The notes under the pieces were generated by a model. The model was not told the DNA's origin. It saw only the letters and a list, made by a program, of their open reading frames with translations, and did no database searches. A stretch of DNA of 37,226 nucleotides, taken from the NCBI GenBank assembly GCA_017854795.1, contig JAFMHB010000021.1, positions 1-37,226 of the forward strand. The letters run 5' to 3'. This stretch comes from Candidatus Nanopelagicales bacterium. GTDB lineage: Bacteria; Actinomycetota; Actinomycetes; S36-B12. This document shows, piece after piece, positions 23,443-31,501 of this stretch (position 1 is its first letter; the number at the start of each line of letters is the position of its first letter). Made by a program: the position numbers and the translations under genes.

Positions 23443-25397
23443 TCGAATGCTTGCTTGGTTGCGAAGGTCATTCGTCGTGGCGCCCAAGCGTCACCGAGTA
23501 GGTGGGTTTGTGGGTGGTACATGGATACCGACCGATACAACGCGTCGTTGCCAACCCCACCGGTGACAAGTACTACCGAGTCAATTCCACCGACGGTGAA
23601 CCGGCGACGGCTGTAAGCATTTGCGAACTCAACCTCATTGGTTCGAATCTCGGTGGCGACAGCCATCTGCATAATTTCCACACCGACCTCGTCCAAACTT
23701 TCAAACATGGCACCGGCGGAGTACTTGCCCACAAGTGGTGAAGGCCCAGGTGTTTCAAAGGCCAGCACGACCTCATGGCCTAAATGTGCGAGGTGGTCTG
23801 ACACCGTCAGGGGAGCTGGGCCGTCGTCGGCTGCGATCACGAGTACGCGATTCCCCAGAGGTTGGGTAACCCCGCGAATAACGGCGTCGGCCCCGAAAAC
23901 GTGCGGAAGGTACTCCCCAGGAATCCCGGGGCGCCTAGCGTGCGCGCCCGTAGCAAATGCAACGACGTCGAAGTTGCCGTCCAGAATTGAGCGCACCGAA
24001 GCGCGTCGACCAAGGTAGGTATTGACCCCCAGTCGTGGCAGTCGGGCAGCCGCCCAGTTAATCCAGTCTTGGTAGGTCGGGTTCGCCCGCAGTTGGGCGG
24101 CAATAGCGAAGCGACCACCGAGTTCGGCTTTTTCCTCCCACAACTCAACAACGTGTCCGCGCTCTGCGGCGTTGGCAGCGAGTTCCATCCCGGCTGGACC
24201 ACCACCAACAACGAGTAGGCGTAAAGCTTTTTCACTTGTCGTTATGGGTGGCAGTGATTCACGACCCGCATGTGGGTTAACTCCACAGCCAAAGCTCAGG
24301 CCCTCCAACGTGTATCGGTGGATGCAGTCATTAAGTGCGATACATGGCCGAACTTCTTCGGGTCGCCCGTCAAGTGTTTTGCGCAACCATTCGCGGTCTG
24401 CGATCAGTGCACGGACCATGCCCACCATGTCGGCGTTTCCATCTGCGATTACTTTCTCGGCGGTCTCCGCGTGCACAACCCGACCCACATAAAGTACGGG
24501 GAGATTCGTGACCGCTTTGGCTTCGCCACACATTTGTGCCCACGCAGCTTCCGGGTAGATGCCGTGCTGCAGGTAGGTGATTGCTCCCCAGTTCCCGCCC
24601 ATGTCAAGATTGAAATAATCGACGGTTCCATCGGCCTCAAAGCTTTGCATTAAACGCAGGCATTCATCGAGTCCGTAACCACCGTCCATGTCTTGATCGA
24701 GTGCGAGGCGTAGACCAAATGTGATTGGCCGATCAACACGTGCACGAACTCCGTCGGTGATCTCTTGCAAGAAGCGTCGCCTGTTGGCGTAGGAGCCGCC
24801 GTATTCATCGGTTCGCGTATTGGTCAGCGGGGAAAGAAACCACTCAATAATGTCGTCGTGATTACTGTGAAGTTCGATTGAGTCCGCACCGGTTCGTGCT
24901 GCAATTACGGCTGACTCAATGTATTCGTTGATAACCCACTGCACTTCATCATGGTTCATAACGTGCACACCGCGGTGGTCCAAGAATCCGGAGAAGGTGG
25001 CGGAGGGAGCACTGGGCATGCCGCCCTGTTGGAGAAGTTGAATGCCCATGTATCCACCGGCAGCGTGAACGCGATCAACGAAGTGCGACATCCGGTCGTG
25101 AAAGAGGGGGTGTCGGAAGTTTCCATCTTCCTTTCCCAGGGCGCCGATACCGGTGGGTTCAAAGCCGGGAATCTGCAGATGCCTGACATGGCATGGTGGA
25201 CCACCGATCCATTGGAATCCGTCTTCTACGCGGGAGAGCCAATAGTCGAGCATGGCTTGGAATCGGGTGTCGTCACCGGTGAGGGATCCCGCGCCCCCAC
25301 CGTGGGTCGGCACGAATAATCGATGCGAAAGGTTCATGGTGCCAACCGTGATCGGCTGGAGGACCGCCTGAAGTGGGCTGTTTGAGGGAGTGGTCAC
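23424..25397 (-). CDS. OYE/trimethylamine-dehydrogenase-like flavoprotein (FMN, Fe-S, FAD)
   Basis: 657 residues, the length of 2,4-dienoyl-CoA reductase and trimethylamine dehydrogenase relatives. Residues 1-345 form the FMN barrel (GYMGIQLLQQGG, ELHSNHDDIIEWFLSP, TRTDEYGGSYANRRRF). The Fe-S segment CIALNDC...GC has C352, C358 and C371, spaced as in trimethylamine dehydrogenase (C-x2-C-x2-C-x12-C), but the second ligand is L355. The FAD/NAD half starts with LLVVGGGPAGMELA (GGGPAG at 398-403). The start is GTG 25397 with no obvious ribosome site. It may reduce a conjugated double bond or oxidise an amine; the HxNHDD active-site variant and missing Cys make assignment uncertain. Confidence 0.9.
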   Translation of the reverse strand: MTTPSNSPLQAVLQPITVGTMNLSHRLFVPTHGGGAGSLTGDDTRFQAMLDYWLSRVEDGFQWIGGPPCHVRHLQIPGFEPTGIGALGKEDGNFRHPLFHDRMSHFVDRVHAAGGYMGIQLLQQGGMPSAPSATFSGFLDHRGVHVMNHDEVQWVINEYIESAVIAARTGADSIELHSNHDDIIEWFLSPLTNTRTDEYGGSYANRRRFLQEITDGVRARVDRPITFGLRLALDQDMDGGYGLDECLRLMQSFEADGTVDYFNLDMGGNWGAITYLQHGIYPEAAWAQMCGEAKAVTNLPVLYVGRVVHAETAEKVIADGNADMVGMVRALIADREWLRKTLDGRPEEVRPCIALNDCIHRYTLEGLSFGCGVNPHAGRESLPPITTSEKALRLLVVGGGPAGMELAANAAERGHVVELWEEKAELGGRFAIAAQLRANPTYQDWINWAAARLPRLGVNTYLGRRASVRSILDGNFDVVAFATGAHARRPGIPGEYLPHVFGADAVIRGVTQPLGNRVLVIAADDGPAPLTVSDHLAHLGHEVVLAFETPGPSPLVGKYSAGAMFESLDEVGVEIMQMAVATEIRTNEVEFANAYSRRRFTVGGIDSVVLVTGGVGNDALYRSVSMYHPQTHLLGDAWAPRRMTFATKQAFELAQLL

Positions 25398-25474
25398 GGC
25401 AAACTATGGCATAAAGATTGTGCTCGGGACGAGTGAAATCGATAAAATCGTCTAGACAACTTTCCTACCTTATT

Positions 25475-25506
25475 CACAACCCTTGGGGTGGGACCCAAAA
25501 GTTGTG
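25475..25506. promoter_or_regulatory. Large imperfect dyad in the divergent OYE/PPDK control region
   Basis: CACAAC-CC-TTGGG, centre GTGGGA, CCCAA-AA-GTTGTG gives 11 of 13 symmetric pairs. It lies in the 215-base gap between the divergent flavoprotein and PPDK operons, the largest gap in the window. A possible promoter for the right-hand operon, TTGTGG (25502-25507), 16 bases and TATAAA (25524-25529), overlaps the right arm, so binding here would control it. Confidence 0.5.
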
Positions 25507-25550
25507 GGTTTGGCGCATTCCTATATAAATGGGGGCGGGTTATGCAATAG

Positions 25551-25563
25551 TAGGACTTCCTAT
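25551..25563 (+). promoter_or_regulatory. Candidate shared operator, site C (TAGGACTTCCTA dyad)
   Basis: TAGGA-CT-TCCTA is a perfect dyad and contains GGACTTCCTAT, a match to GG-N3-TCCTA(G/T). It lies 49 bases before the start of the PPDK-operon accessory gene and downstream of the predicted promoter, a typical repressor position. Confidence 0.45.
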
Positions 25564-25612
25564 TAATCGGTCAGCCGCTCAAACGGCGGCCCTGTGGTGC
25601 GGAGAATCAAAA

Positions 25613-26227
25613 ATGAGCGAGTTGGTTTTGGCAGAAGGAGAGCGCGATGCTCTCGTGACCTTGGTGATTCGGGGAATGGCCCGTGGCGAAGTCTCACCTG
25701 AACAGCAGGCTTTGGCCGACGCTGGGTTGATTCTGATCAAAGGCCCGATCATGATGCCGACTCCTGCTGGAACCGCATTCGTTGCGGAAAGCTTGCGACT
25801 GCCCGATGACGCCCCCGAGCGCGAGCGCATCATGGCCACCTTTCACCGCTTTCTTCCGGTCAACCGCTCGCTACGTGATCTGTGCACGGCGTGGCAGGTC
25901 CGCCCTGATGGCAGCGTCAATGACCACTTGGATGAGAACTACGACGCCGACATCCGGGATCGTCTTGACGACATCGACGATTCGGTGGCCCCGCTCCTCA
26001 AGCGATTCACCGAGGATATTCCTCGCATGGCCGGGTACCGCGAAAAGCTCACGGTGGCCCTGGCAAAACTCGATGACGGAGAAGACACTTGGCTCGCATC
26101 GCCGCTCATCGACTCGTACCACACAGTCTGGATGCACCTTCACCAAGAACTTATCTTGACCATTGGCATGTCTCGCAAGGAAGACGAGGAGCTTGAGGAG
26201 CGTCTCATTGCGGAGAGCGGGGCGTGA
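25613..26227 (+). CDS. Unknown protein coupled to the PPDK-like gene
   Basis: 204 residues, no family I can name. The first 65 or so look like a small winged-helix or helical domain: ALADAGLILIKGPIMMPTPAGTAFVAES resembles the recognition-helix/wing pattern of MarR-like proteins (shown cut: ALADAGLILIKG, MPTPAGTAF). The remainder is acidic and helical (NDHLDENYDADIRDRLDDID, HLHQELILTIGMSRKEDEE). ATG 25613 has GGAG seven to eight bases upstream. Its stop overlaps the GTG of the PPDK-like gene, implying stoichiometric or coupled production. It may be a subunit, a regulator of the phosphotransfer protein, or a transcription factor for the operon. Confidence 0.8.
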   Translation: MSELVLAEGERDALVTLVIRGMARGEVSPEQQALADAGLILIKGPIMMPTPAGTAFVAESLRLPDDAPERERIMATFHRFLPVNRSLRDLCTAWQVRPDGSVNDHLDENYDADIRDRLDDIDDSVAPLLKRFTEDIPRMAGYREKLTVALAKLDDGEDTWLASPLIDSYHTVWMHLHQELILTIGMSRKEDEELEERLIAESGA

Positions 26228-28809
26228 GCCCAACAAATCGACAAGGGCCGGTAGATGACGTTGGTCTTGTCCCATTCGGTCGTGGCATAGAGCGCGGGCT
26301 TGATGCCCGTTCACTGTGCACCCGCGGGCTTGAGCTAGAAACCCTTGCTGGCCTAGGCCTTCCTGTGGGCGCAGGGCTAACCATTCCCGTTCCCAACGTC
26401 CCTGGTTTCACCTCGCCTGACCGGGCCAAAGCAGCGATGAACTTGCTAGAAGATATCTCTGGCCGAGAGATCAGCACCACCACCGAGACCGGTGGCCTCG
26501 TACTCCTACGGTTGAGCGCAAGTGCACCGGTCGCTGCTGCTGGCCTACCTCCGGACCTGACCTGCTTGGGACTTAAGCGGAGTGTCATCCCTGATGATCT
26601 CGGTACCAAAGCACGAAGTGACTTAGGCGTTGCCTGGTGGAAAACCGCTGCCTTTATTGCCGAGCATGCCTTGGGAGTTCCCCTTGAAGACTTGGGCTCA
26701 CTGGATTTTGACTATCCGGATCTTGTTGAGCGGGTTGAACCGTTTCGGCGGTTGTGCGAGGAGAAAGGTTCATCGCCTTTTCCCACCAAGAGAAGTGAGC
26801 AGGTTGCTGCCGGTGCCCAAGCAATGTTGGTGCGCTGGAATTCACCGCGGGCAGCGCGTGCCCGACGCAAACAAAACCTTCCCGCTGATCTTCCATTAGC
26901 CCTCCACCTTGAAACAATTGTCGTTACCGAACATGATGCAGAGGGACATGGTTTCGCTATGTCGCGTGACATGGAATCGGGACAGTTCGCTCCCAACGGA
27001 TTATTCCGACATGGCTTCCGCACCGGCAGTGAGCGTCAGCAAATTGGTCATCCATTAAGTAAATTGCCTAACGGAGTGGAGATGTTGACCGGCGTGTTAG
27101 CCGAACTTGAGGGCCGGCTACGCAGTTCGGTAATTGTCGACTTTGAATTCGGTCCTGACGGCCTCGCACTTGTCGGGTTGGAACAAATGCGCAGGTCTAA
27201 TGCGCGGGCCTCAACCAGCCTCATCGTTGATCTGGTTACACGTGGAATCACCAACGAAACCGATGCAGTGCAAGCGGCAGAACCCGCGCACGTGCTCGAG
27301 TTGCTTCACCCCCAACCTAAACTCACCGGCGACGAAATCCCTTTTGTTTCTGGTTTAGCCGCATCCCCTGGAGCAGCGGTCGGGCGCATTGCAATCACCA
27401 GCGAAAGTGCTGTTGATTTAGCGGAGGCTGGTGAATCAGTTCTTCTTGTCATGAGCGAGACAACCCCGGGTGATTTACCAGGCATGATGGCTGCAACCGG
27501 GATCCTGACCGTCAACGGTGGCTCCGCCTCGCACGCGGCAGTGGTTGCTCGAGGAATGGGTCGACCAGCGATCTGTGGTGCAGGAGGGCTGCGCATTGAT
27601 CAGGAAGCGCAGACGATCACAGCGGGTACGCATGTTTTGAACGCGGGAGACGTTATCTCGATCGACGGTGCATCGGGTGTCGCCTACGTGGGTGAATTAA
27701 CAATTGAACCCCCGGTTCCTTCACCTAGTCTGACCACACTGCTGGGTTGGGCCGATGACCTGCGAAGGCTGGGTGTTCGGGCCAATGCCGACACGGGAGC
27801 CGACGCTGCTATTGCTATGGATAGTGGAGCTGAGGGAATCGGTTTGTGTCGCACCGAACATCAGTTCATGGGCGATCGCTTGCCGCTCGTGCGCCGAGTA
27901 ATTCTTTCCCACGACTTCGATGCTGAAGAAGCCGCACTAGCAGCCCTCGCCGACGCCCAACGCGAAGATTTTCGAGATCTATTACGCGCTGTTGGTGACC
28001 GGCCGGTGACCGTTCGATTACTTGACGCACCGATGCACGAATTCCTCCCCGCCAGTGAGGAGCATGCAGAAGATGAAAATCAAGCCCGGATGTTGGAACA
28101 CATGCACGAAGAAAATCCAATGCTTGGAGTTCGCGGTGTGCGGCTTGCACTGATGCACGAGGGTTTGTACCCCGCCCAGGTTGAGGGACTTTTTAATGCG
28201 TGGGTCGATGTCGTCTCCGCGGGTGAAGCCCGACCTGAGCTTGAAGTAATGATCCCCTTGGTGTCCATCCCGGACGAATTGCTCATGATGCTCCGATTGA
28301 TCCGCCGGGTGAACCAGGAAGTGTCATCGCGCACAGGAATGGTGATTCCGTTTAAAATCGGCACAATGGTTGAGACCCCGAGGGCGGCATTGCTCGCTGA
28401 CCAACTCGCCCAATGGGCTGAATTCATTTCATTCGGCACCAACGATTTAACCCAACTCACATACGGCTTTTCTCGAGACGACGTTGAGCGTCGCATGCTC
28501 GGCACATACCTCTCCAAAGGACTCATGACCGCCAGCCCATTTGCTGAGCTCGACGAGTCCGGTGTCGGAGCATTGATGTCCTACGCGGTTGACAAGGCTC
28601 GATCGGTGCGGCCCGATATCAAGTTGGGCATTTGTGGTGAACACGGTGGAGACCCTTCGTCAATTGAAATCTGTGAGCGACTTGGACTCGACTATGTTTC
28701 TTGCTCACCATCCCGCATTCCGGTGGCCCGTCTAGCTGCGGCGCACGCACGCGTTGGGTCTATGAATCAGGCACCTGACGCGGCTGAAAAAAGCGGTATC
28801 GGATCGTGA
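26224..28809 (+). CDS. Pyruvate-phosphate-dikinase-like protein with eroded ATP-grasp half
   Basis: 861 residues, close to PPDK length. The swivel domain is intact with H437 in GGSASHAAVVARGMGRP. The PEP/pyruvate barrel is also intact: IGLCRTEHQFM, NPMLGVRGVRLALMHEG, KIGTMVETPRAALLAD, FISFGTNDLTQLTYGFSRDD and the catalytic Cys, C804, in GICGEHGGDPSS. The N-terminal half still aligns in outline (LAGLGLPVGAGLTI, LLRLSASAP, GFAMSRDMESGQ), but the GGKGANL loop is replaced by DARSLCTRGLEL and the INAQGEDVVAG strand by FRHGFRTGSERQ, so ATP binding looks lost or altered. GTG 26224 overlaps the preceding stop. Possible roles are a PEP-dependent phosphodonor resembling PTS enzyme I, or a PPDK with an unusual nucleotide site. 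Confidence 0.88.
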   Translation: MSPTNRQGPVDDVGLVPFGRGIERGLDARSLCTRGLELETLAGLGLPVGAGLTIPVPNVPGFTSPDRAKAAMNLLEDISGREISTTTETGGLVLLRLSASAPVAAAGLPPDLTCLGLKRSVIPDDLGTKARSDLGVAWWKTAAFIAEHALGVPLEDLGSLDFDYPDLVERVEPFRRLCEEKGSSPFPTKRSEQVAAGAQAMLVRWNSPRAARARRKQNLPADLPLALHLETIVVTEHDAEGHGFAMSRDMESGQFAPNGLFRHGFRTGSERQQIGHPLSKLPNGVEMLTGVLAELEGRLRSSVIVDFEFGPDGLALVGLEQMRRSNARASTSLIVDLVTRGITNETDAVQAAEPAHVLELLHPQPKLTGDEIPFVSGLAASPGAAVGRIAITSESAVDLAEAGESVLLVMSETTPGDLPGMMAATGILTVNGGSASHAAVVARGMGRPAICGAGGLRIDQEAQTITAGTHVLNAGDVISIDGASGVAYVGELTIEPPVPSPSLTTLLGWADDLRRLGVRANADTGADAAIAMDSGAEGIGLCRTEHQFMGDRLPLVRRVILSHDFDAEEAALAALADAQREDFRDLLRAVGDRPVTVRLLDAPMHEFLPASEEHAEDENQARMLEHMHEENPMLGVRGVRLALMHEGLYPAQVEGLFNAWVDVVSAGEARPELEVMIPLVSIPDELLMMLRLIRRVNQEVSSRTGMVIPFKIGTMVETPRAALLADQLAQWAEFISFGTNDLTQLTYGFSRDDVERRMLGTYLSKGLMTASPFAELDESGVGALMSYAVDKARSVRPDIKLGICGEHGGDPSSIEICERLGLDYVSCSPSRIPVARLAAAHARVGSMNQAPDAAEKSGIGS

Positions 28810-28830
28810 TCGGAAAATACTTGGAAAGCC

Positions 28831-28858
28831 TTGCATCTCGGAGATTTGTGGGTAACCT
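28831..28858 (+). promoter_or_regulatory. Probable promoter of the ABC transporter genes
   Basis: TTGCAT (28831-28836), 16 bases and TAACCT (28853-28858), with the same -35 hexamer as the promoter at 17353. An 11-base palindrome ATCTC-G-GAGAT (28835-28845) lies in the spacer. The ATPase start follows 24 bases later behind AGGGAGG. Confidence 0.45.
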
Positions 28859-28882
28859 TGGCTCGACCATAAGGGAGGCTCC

Positions 28883-30415
28883 ATGACATCGGCGACATCC
28901 GCGCTCAGTGTGCGAAACGCAACGAAGATCTTCGGGGCGCAAGTAGCACTGGACAACGTCAGTATTGATGTTGCGGCAGGAGAAGTCCGAGCGTTAGTTG
29001 GCCAAAACGGCTGCGGTAAATCAACTTTGATCAAGATTTTGGCTGGTTTTCACGAACCTGAGCCAGGTATCGAGGTCCTCGTCGGGGGTGAGTCACTAGC
29101 TCTGGGAGATCCGATCGCAAGTGAGGCAGCCGGTTTGCGTTTTGTACACCAAGACCTTGGGCTTGTGGGTAATCTCGACACCGTTGACAACTTGGCATTG
29201 GGTCAGGGTTACATCACGAATGCGACCAAGACAATTAGTTGGCGCAAGGAACGGGCAAAGGCTCGCGAGGCGTTAGCAGCCTTGGGCTACGAAATTAACG
29301 TGAGCATGCCAGTCGCGGGACTCCAAATGTCAGAGCGAACAGCGGTCGCAATCGCTCGGGCTATGTCAGAGCGTGGAACACCGCCAAAGATGCTGATTCT
29401 TGATGAACCCACAGCAAACCTTCCTGGTCCAGAGGCACAACGTCTGTATCAACTCGTTCGTCGGGTCGCAGACTCAGGTGTAGCCGTGTTGTTCGTCTCA
29501 CATCACTTCGACGAAGTATTCGAGATGGCCGAGTCGGTGACAGTGTTGCGCGACGGGAAATTGATTGAAACTCGTGCGGTTGCTGGTTTGACCGAAGATG
29601 AACTTATTGAACTTGTTGTCGGGCGCAAACTTGAAGAGCACGACAAGGGTGAAGCTGCTGACCGTGAACACGGGACACAGGTGTTGCAACTCTCCGGCGT
29701 TGGTGGGCGCAATGTTTCGGGTATGGATCTCACTGTTCATCGGGGTGAGGTGGTCGGAGTTGCCGGAATCACTGGTTCCGGTCGGGAGGAAGTTGCCGCA
29801 CTAGTTTTTGGTGGTCACGAAAGGTCCGGTGAAATTACCGTCGATGGAAAGACTCTTCCCCAGAACCGACCCGACATTTCGATCGATCGGGGCGTCGCTC
29901 TTGTTCCCGCTGAACGGCACGCTAATGCATCACTACTTGATCAAACATTGCGTGAAAACATCACCTTGGTTGATCCAGGGCGACACATGTCCTTAGGTAT
30001 CTTGCGCCGCAACCCGGAGAAAGCCGACGTTCGAGTGTGGTTGGACCGTTTGTCGGTTAAGCCAAGTGGGCAAACGGAATACAACATGAACCAGCTGTCC
30101 GGTGGAAACCAGCAGAAAGTTATCTTGGCGCGCTGGCTTCGACAAGAGCCAACGGTATTGGTCCTCGATGAGCCCACCCAGGGAGTTGACGTTGGCGCAA
30201 AGGCTGACATCCACACTCTCGTCGATGAAGCCGCAGCGCAAGGAGCGGCGGTTCTTGTGTGTTCCACCGACCATGAAGAACTTGTTCGAGTCTGCGACCG
30301 CGTAGTGATCATGCGCCGTGGCAAGGCAGCGGAAATTCTTCGCGGAGACAAAATCACCGCCGAGAACATCACCGCGGCAACGATCGGTCGCGACACGGCA
30401 GAACCTGCGGCTTAG
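28883..30415 (+). CDS. Sugar-type ABC transporter ATPase with two nucleotide-binding domains
   Basis: 510 residues, RbsA/MglA type. Domain one has Walker A GQNGCGKST (40-48), Walker B MLILDEPTANL and a degenerate signature LQMSERTAVAIARA in place of LSxGExQ. Domain two has GITGSGREEVAAL as its modified Walker A, an intact LSGGNQQKVILARWL signature and VLVLDEPTQGVDVG. This asymmetry is typical of the carbohydrate-uptake-2 family. ATG 28883 follows AGGGAGG. It energises the permease encoded next. No periplasmic binding protein or second permease is nearby, so the substrate (a sugar, polyol, nucleoside or other hydroxylated compound) is unknown. Confidence 0.94.
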   Translation: MTSATSALSVRNATKIFGAQVALDNVSIDVAAGEVRALVGQNGCGKSTLIKILAGFHEPEPGIEVLVGGESLALGDPIASEAAGLRFVHQDLGLVGNLDTVDNLALGQGYITNATKTISWRKERAKAREALAALGYEINVSMPVAGLQMSERTAVAIARAMSERGTPPKMLILDEPTANLPGPEAQRLYQLVRRVADSGVAVLFVSHHFDEVFEMAESVTVLRDGKLIETRAVAGLTEDELIELVVGRKLEEHDKGEAADREHGTQVLQLSGVGGRNVSGMDLTVHRGEVVGVAGITGSGREEVAALVFGGHERSGEITVDGKTLPQNRPDISIDRGVALVPAERHANASLLDQTLRENITLVDPGRHMSLGILRRNPEKADVRVWLDRLSVKPSGQTEYNMNQLSGGNQQKVILARWLRQEPTVLVLDEPTQGVDVGAKADIHTLVDEAAAQGAAVLVCSTDHEELVRVCDRVVIMRRGKAAEILRGDKITAENITAATIGRDTAEPAA

Positions 30416-30425
30416 TTAAAAAGCT

Positions 30426-30469
30426 GAAACCAAAAAAACCAAAAAACGAAACAACCAAACGACACCACG
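30426..30469 (+). other. T-free A/C-rich leader between ATPase and permease
   Basis: A 44-base stretch without T on the coding strand, mostly A with C (AAACCAAAAAAACC and similar), occupies more than half of the 78-base gap. Such RNA cannot form stable pairs with itself and may be a ribosome stand-by or processing site. The permease ribosome site just beyond is weak (GAGCGGAT). Confidence 0.4.
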
Positions 30470-30493
30470 TCGCCGAGACCTAGAGCGGATCCC

Positions 30494-31474
30494 ATGTCTG
30501 AAATACAAGAAGTAGCAGCCCCTCGCCGCCGCATCAACTTTGGCTTCGACAAGTACAGCGGTATCTACGTGTGGGCGTTGCTGGTATTGGTCTTCGCTTT
30601 ATGGATCCCGGACCTGTTCCTGCAGACCAGCACCGTCAAGCAGGTTTTGACTTTTCAAGCTATTAGCGCGATCGTCGCATTGGGCTTGATCCTGCCGGTC
30701 GCAGCAGGGGCGTTCGATCTGACAATTGCGGGAACGCTCACAGTGTCGGTGTGTTTCACCGCGTGGGCCCTGACTAACGGCTACGGCATTGTTGTAGCAG
30801 CAGGTGGATCAATTCTCATCGGTATCATCATTGGTCTTGCCAACTCGTTAGTGGTTGTCAAACTAAAGGTGAACTCGTTTATCGGCACCCTCGGCATGAG
30901 CAGCATCCTGATTGCCATTGCCTACATGATCACCGACAGTTCCCAGATCGTGCTGAGCACTTCGGGCTACGCACCATTTTTTGAGTTTGCCCGGACCGAA
31001 TTATTCGGCTTGCCACTTTCGGTCTACTATGCCGCGCTTATTGCATTAGTTTTCTGGTGGATCTTGGAGTACACCCCGGGCGGTCGCTATCTCTATGCGG
31101 TGGGTGGCAACCCGGTCGCCTCGCGCCTTGCCGGGGTTCGTGTTGGTCGCGTCACCATGATCGCTTTCATCGCTTCGGGTGCCTCCTCAGCTTTCGCGGG
31201 AATCGTCTACTTGGCCACTATCGGCACGGCCACACCGGACAGTGGCAGCGGCTATCTGCTGCCAGCGTTCTCCGCGGTCTTCCTCGGTGCCACCCAAATC
31301 CGACCAGGGCGCGTGAACGTACTCGGAACACTTGTTGCAATTTTCCTTCTTGCCACCGGCGTGACCGGGCTGCAACTTGCGGGTGCACCTTCTTATGTAA
31401 CCCAACTGTTCAATGGCGCGGCTCTTATTGTCGCCGTTGCCTTGGCGGCCAGGACGGCTCGACGCCAAGCCTGA
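30494..31474 (+). CDS. ABC transporter permease, ribose/branched-chain (BPD_transp_2) type
   Basis: 326 residues and strongly hydrophobic, with about eight to ten membrane segments (for example YVWALLVLVFALWIPDLF and AISAIVALGLILPVAAGAFD). The family-specific GGRYLYAVGGNPVASRLAGV loop, which contacts the ATPase, lies near residues 195-214. GAFDLTIAG corresponds to the GGIDLSVG segment of RbsC. ATG 30494 starts a soluble N-terminus of about 20 residues. It works with the upstream ATPase. It ends 27 bases before the convergent ThuA 2 gene. Only one permease gene is present, so it probably forms a homodimer. Confidence 0.93.
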   Translation: MSEIQEVAAPRRRINFGFDKYSGIYVWALLVLVFALWIPDLFLQTSTVKQVLTFQAISAIVALGLILPVAAGAFDLTIAGTLTVSVCFTAWALTNGYGIVVAAGGSILIGIIIGLANSLVVVKLKVNSFIGTLGMSSILIAIAYMITDSSQIVLSTSGYAPFFEFARTELFGLPLSVYYAALIALVFWWILEYTPGGRYLYAVGGNPVASRLAGVRVGRVTMIAFIASGASSAFAGIVYLATIGTATPDSGSGYLLPAFSAVFLGATQIRPGRVNVLGTLVAIFLLATGVTGLQLAGAPSYVTQLFNGAALIVAVALAARTARRQA

Positions 31475-31501
31475 TCTCGTTACCTGTCGAACCTATGACC
31501 T

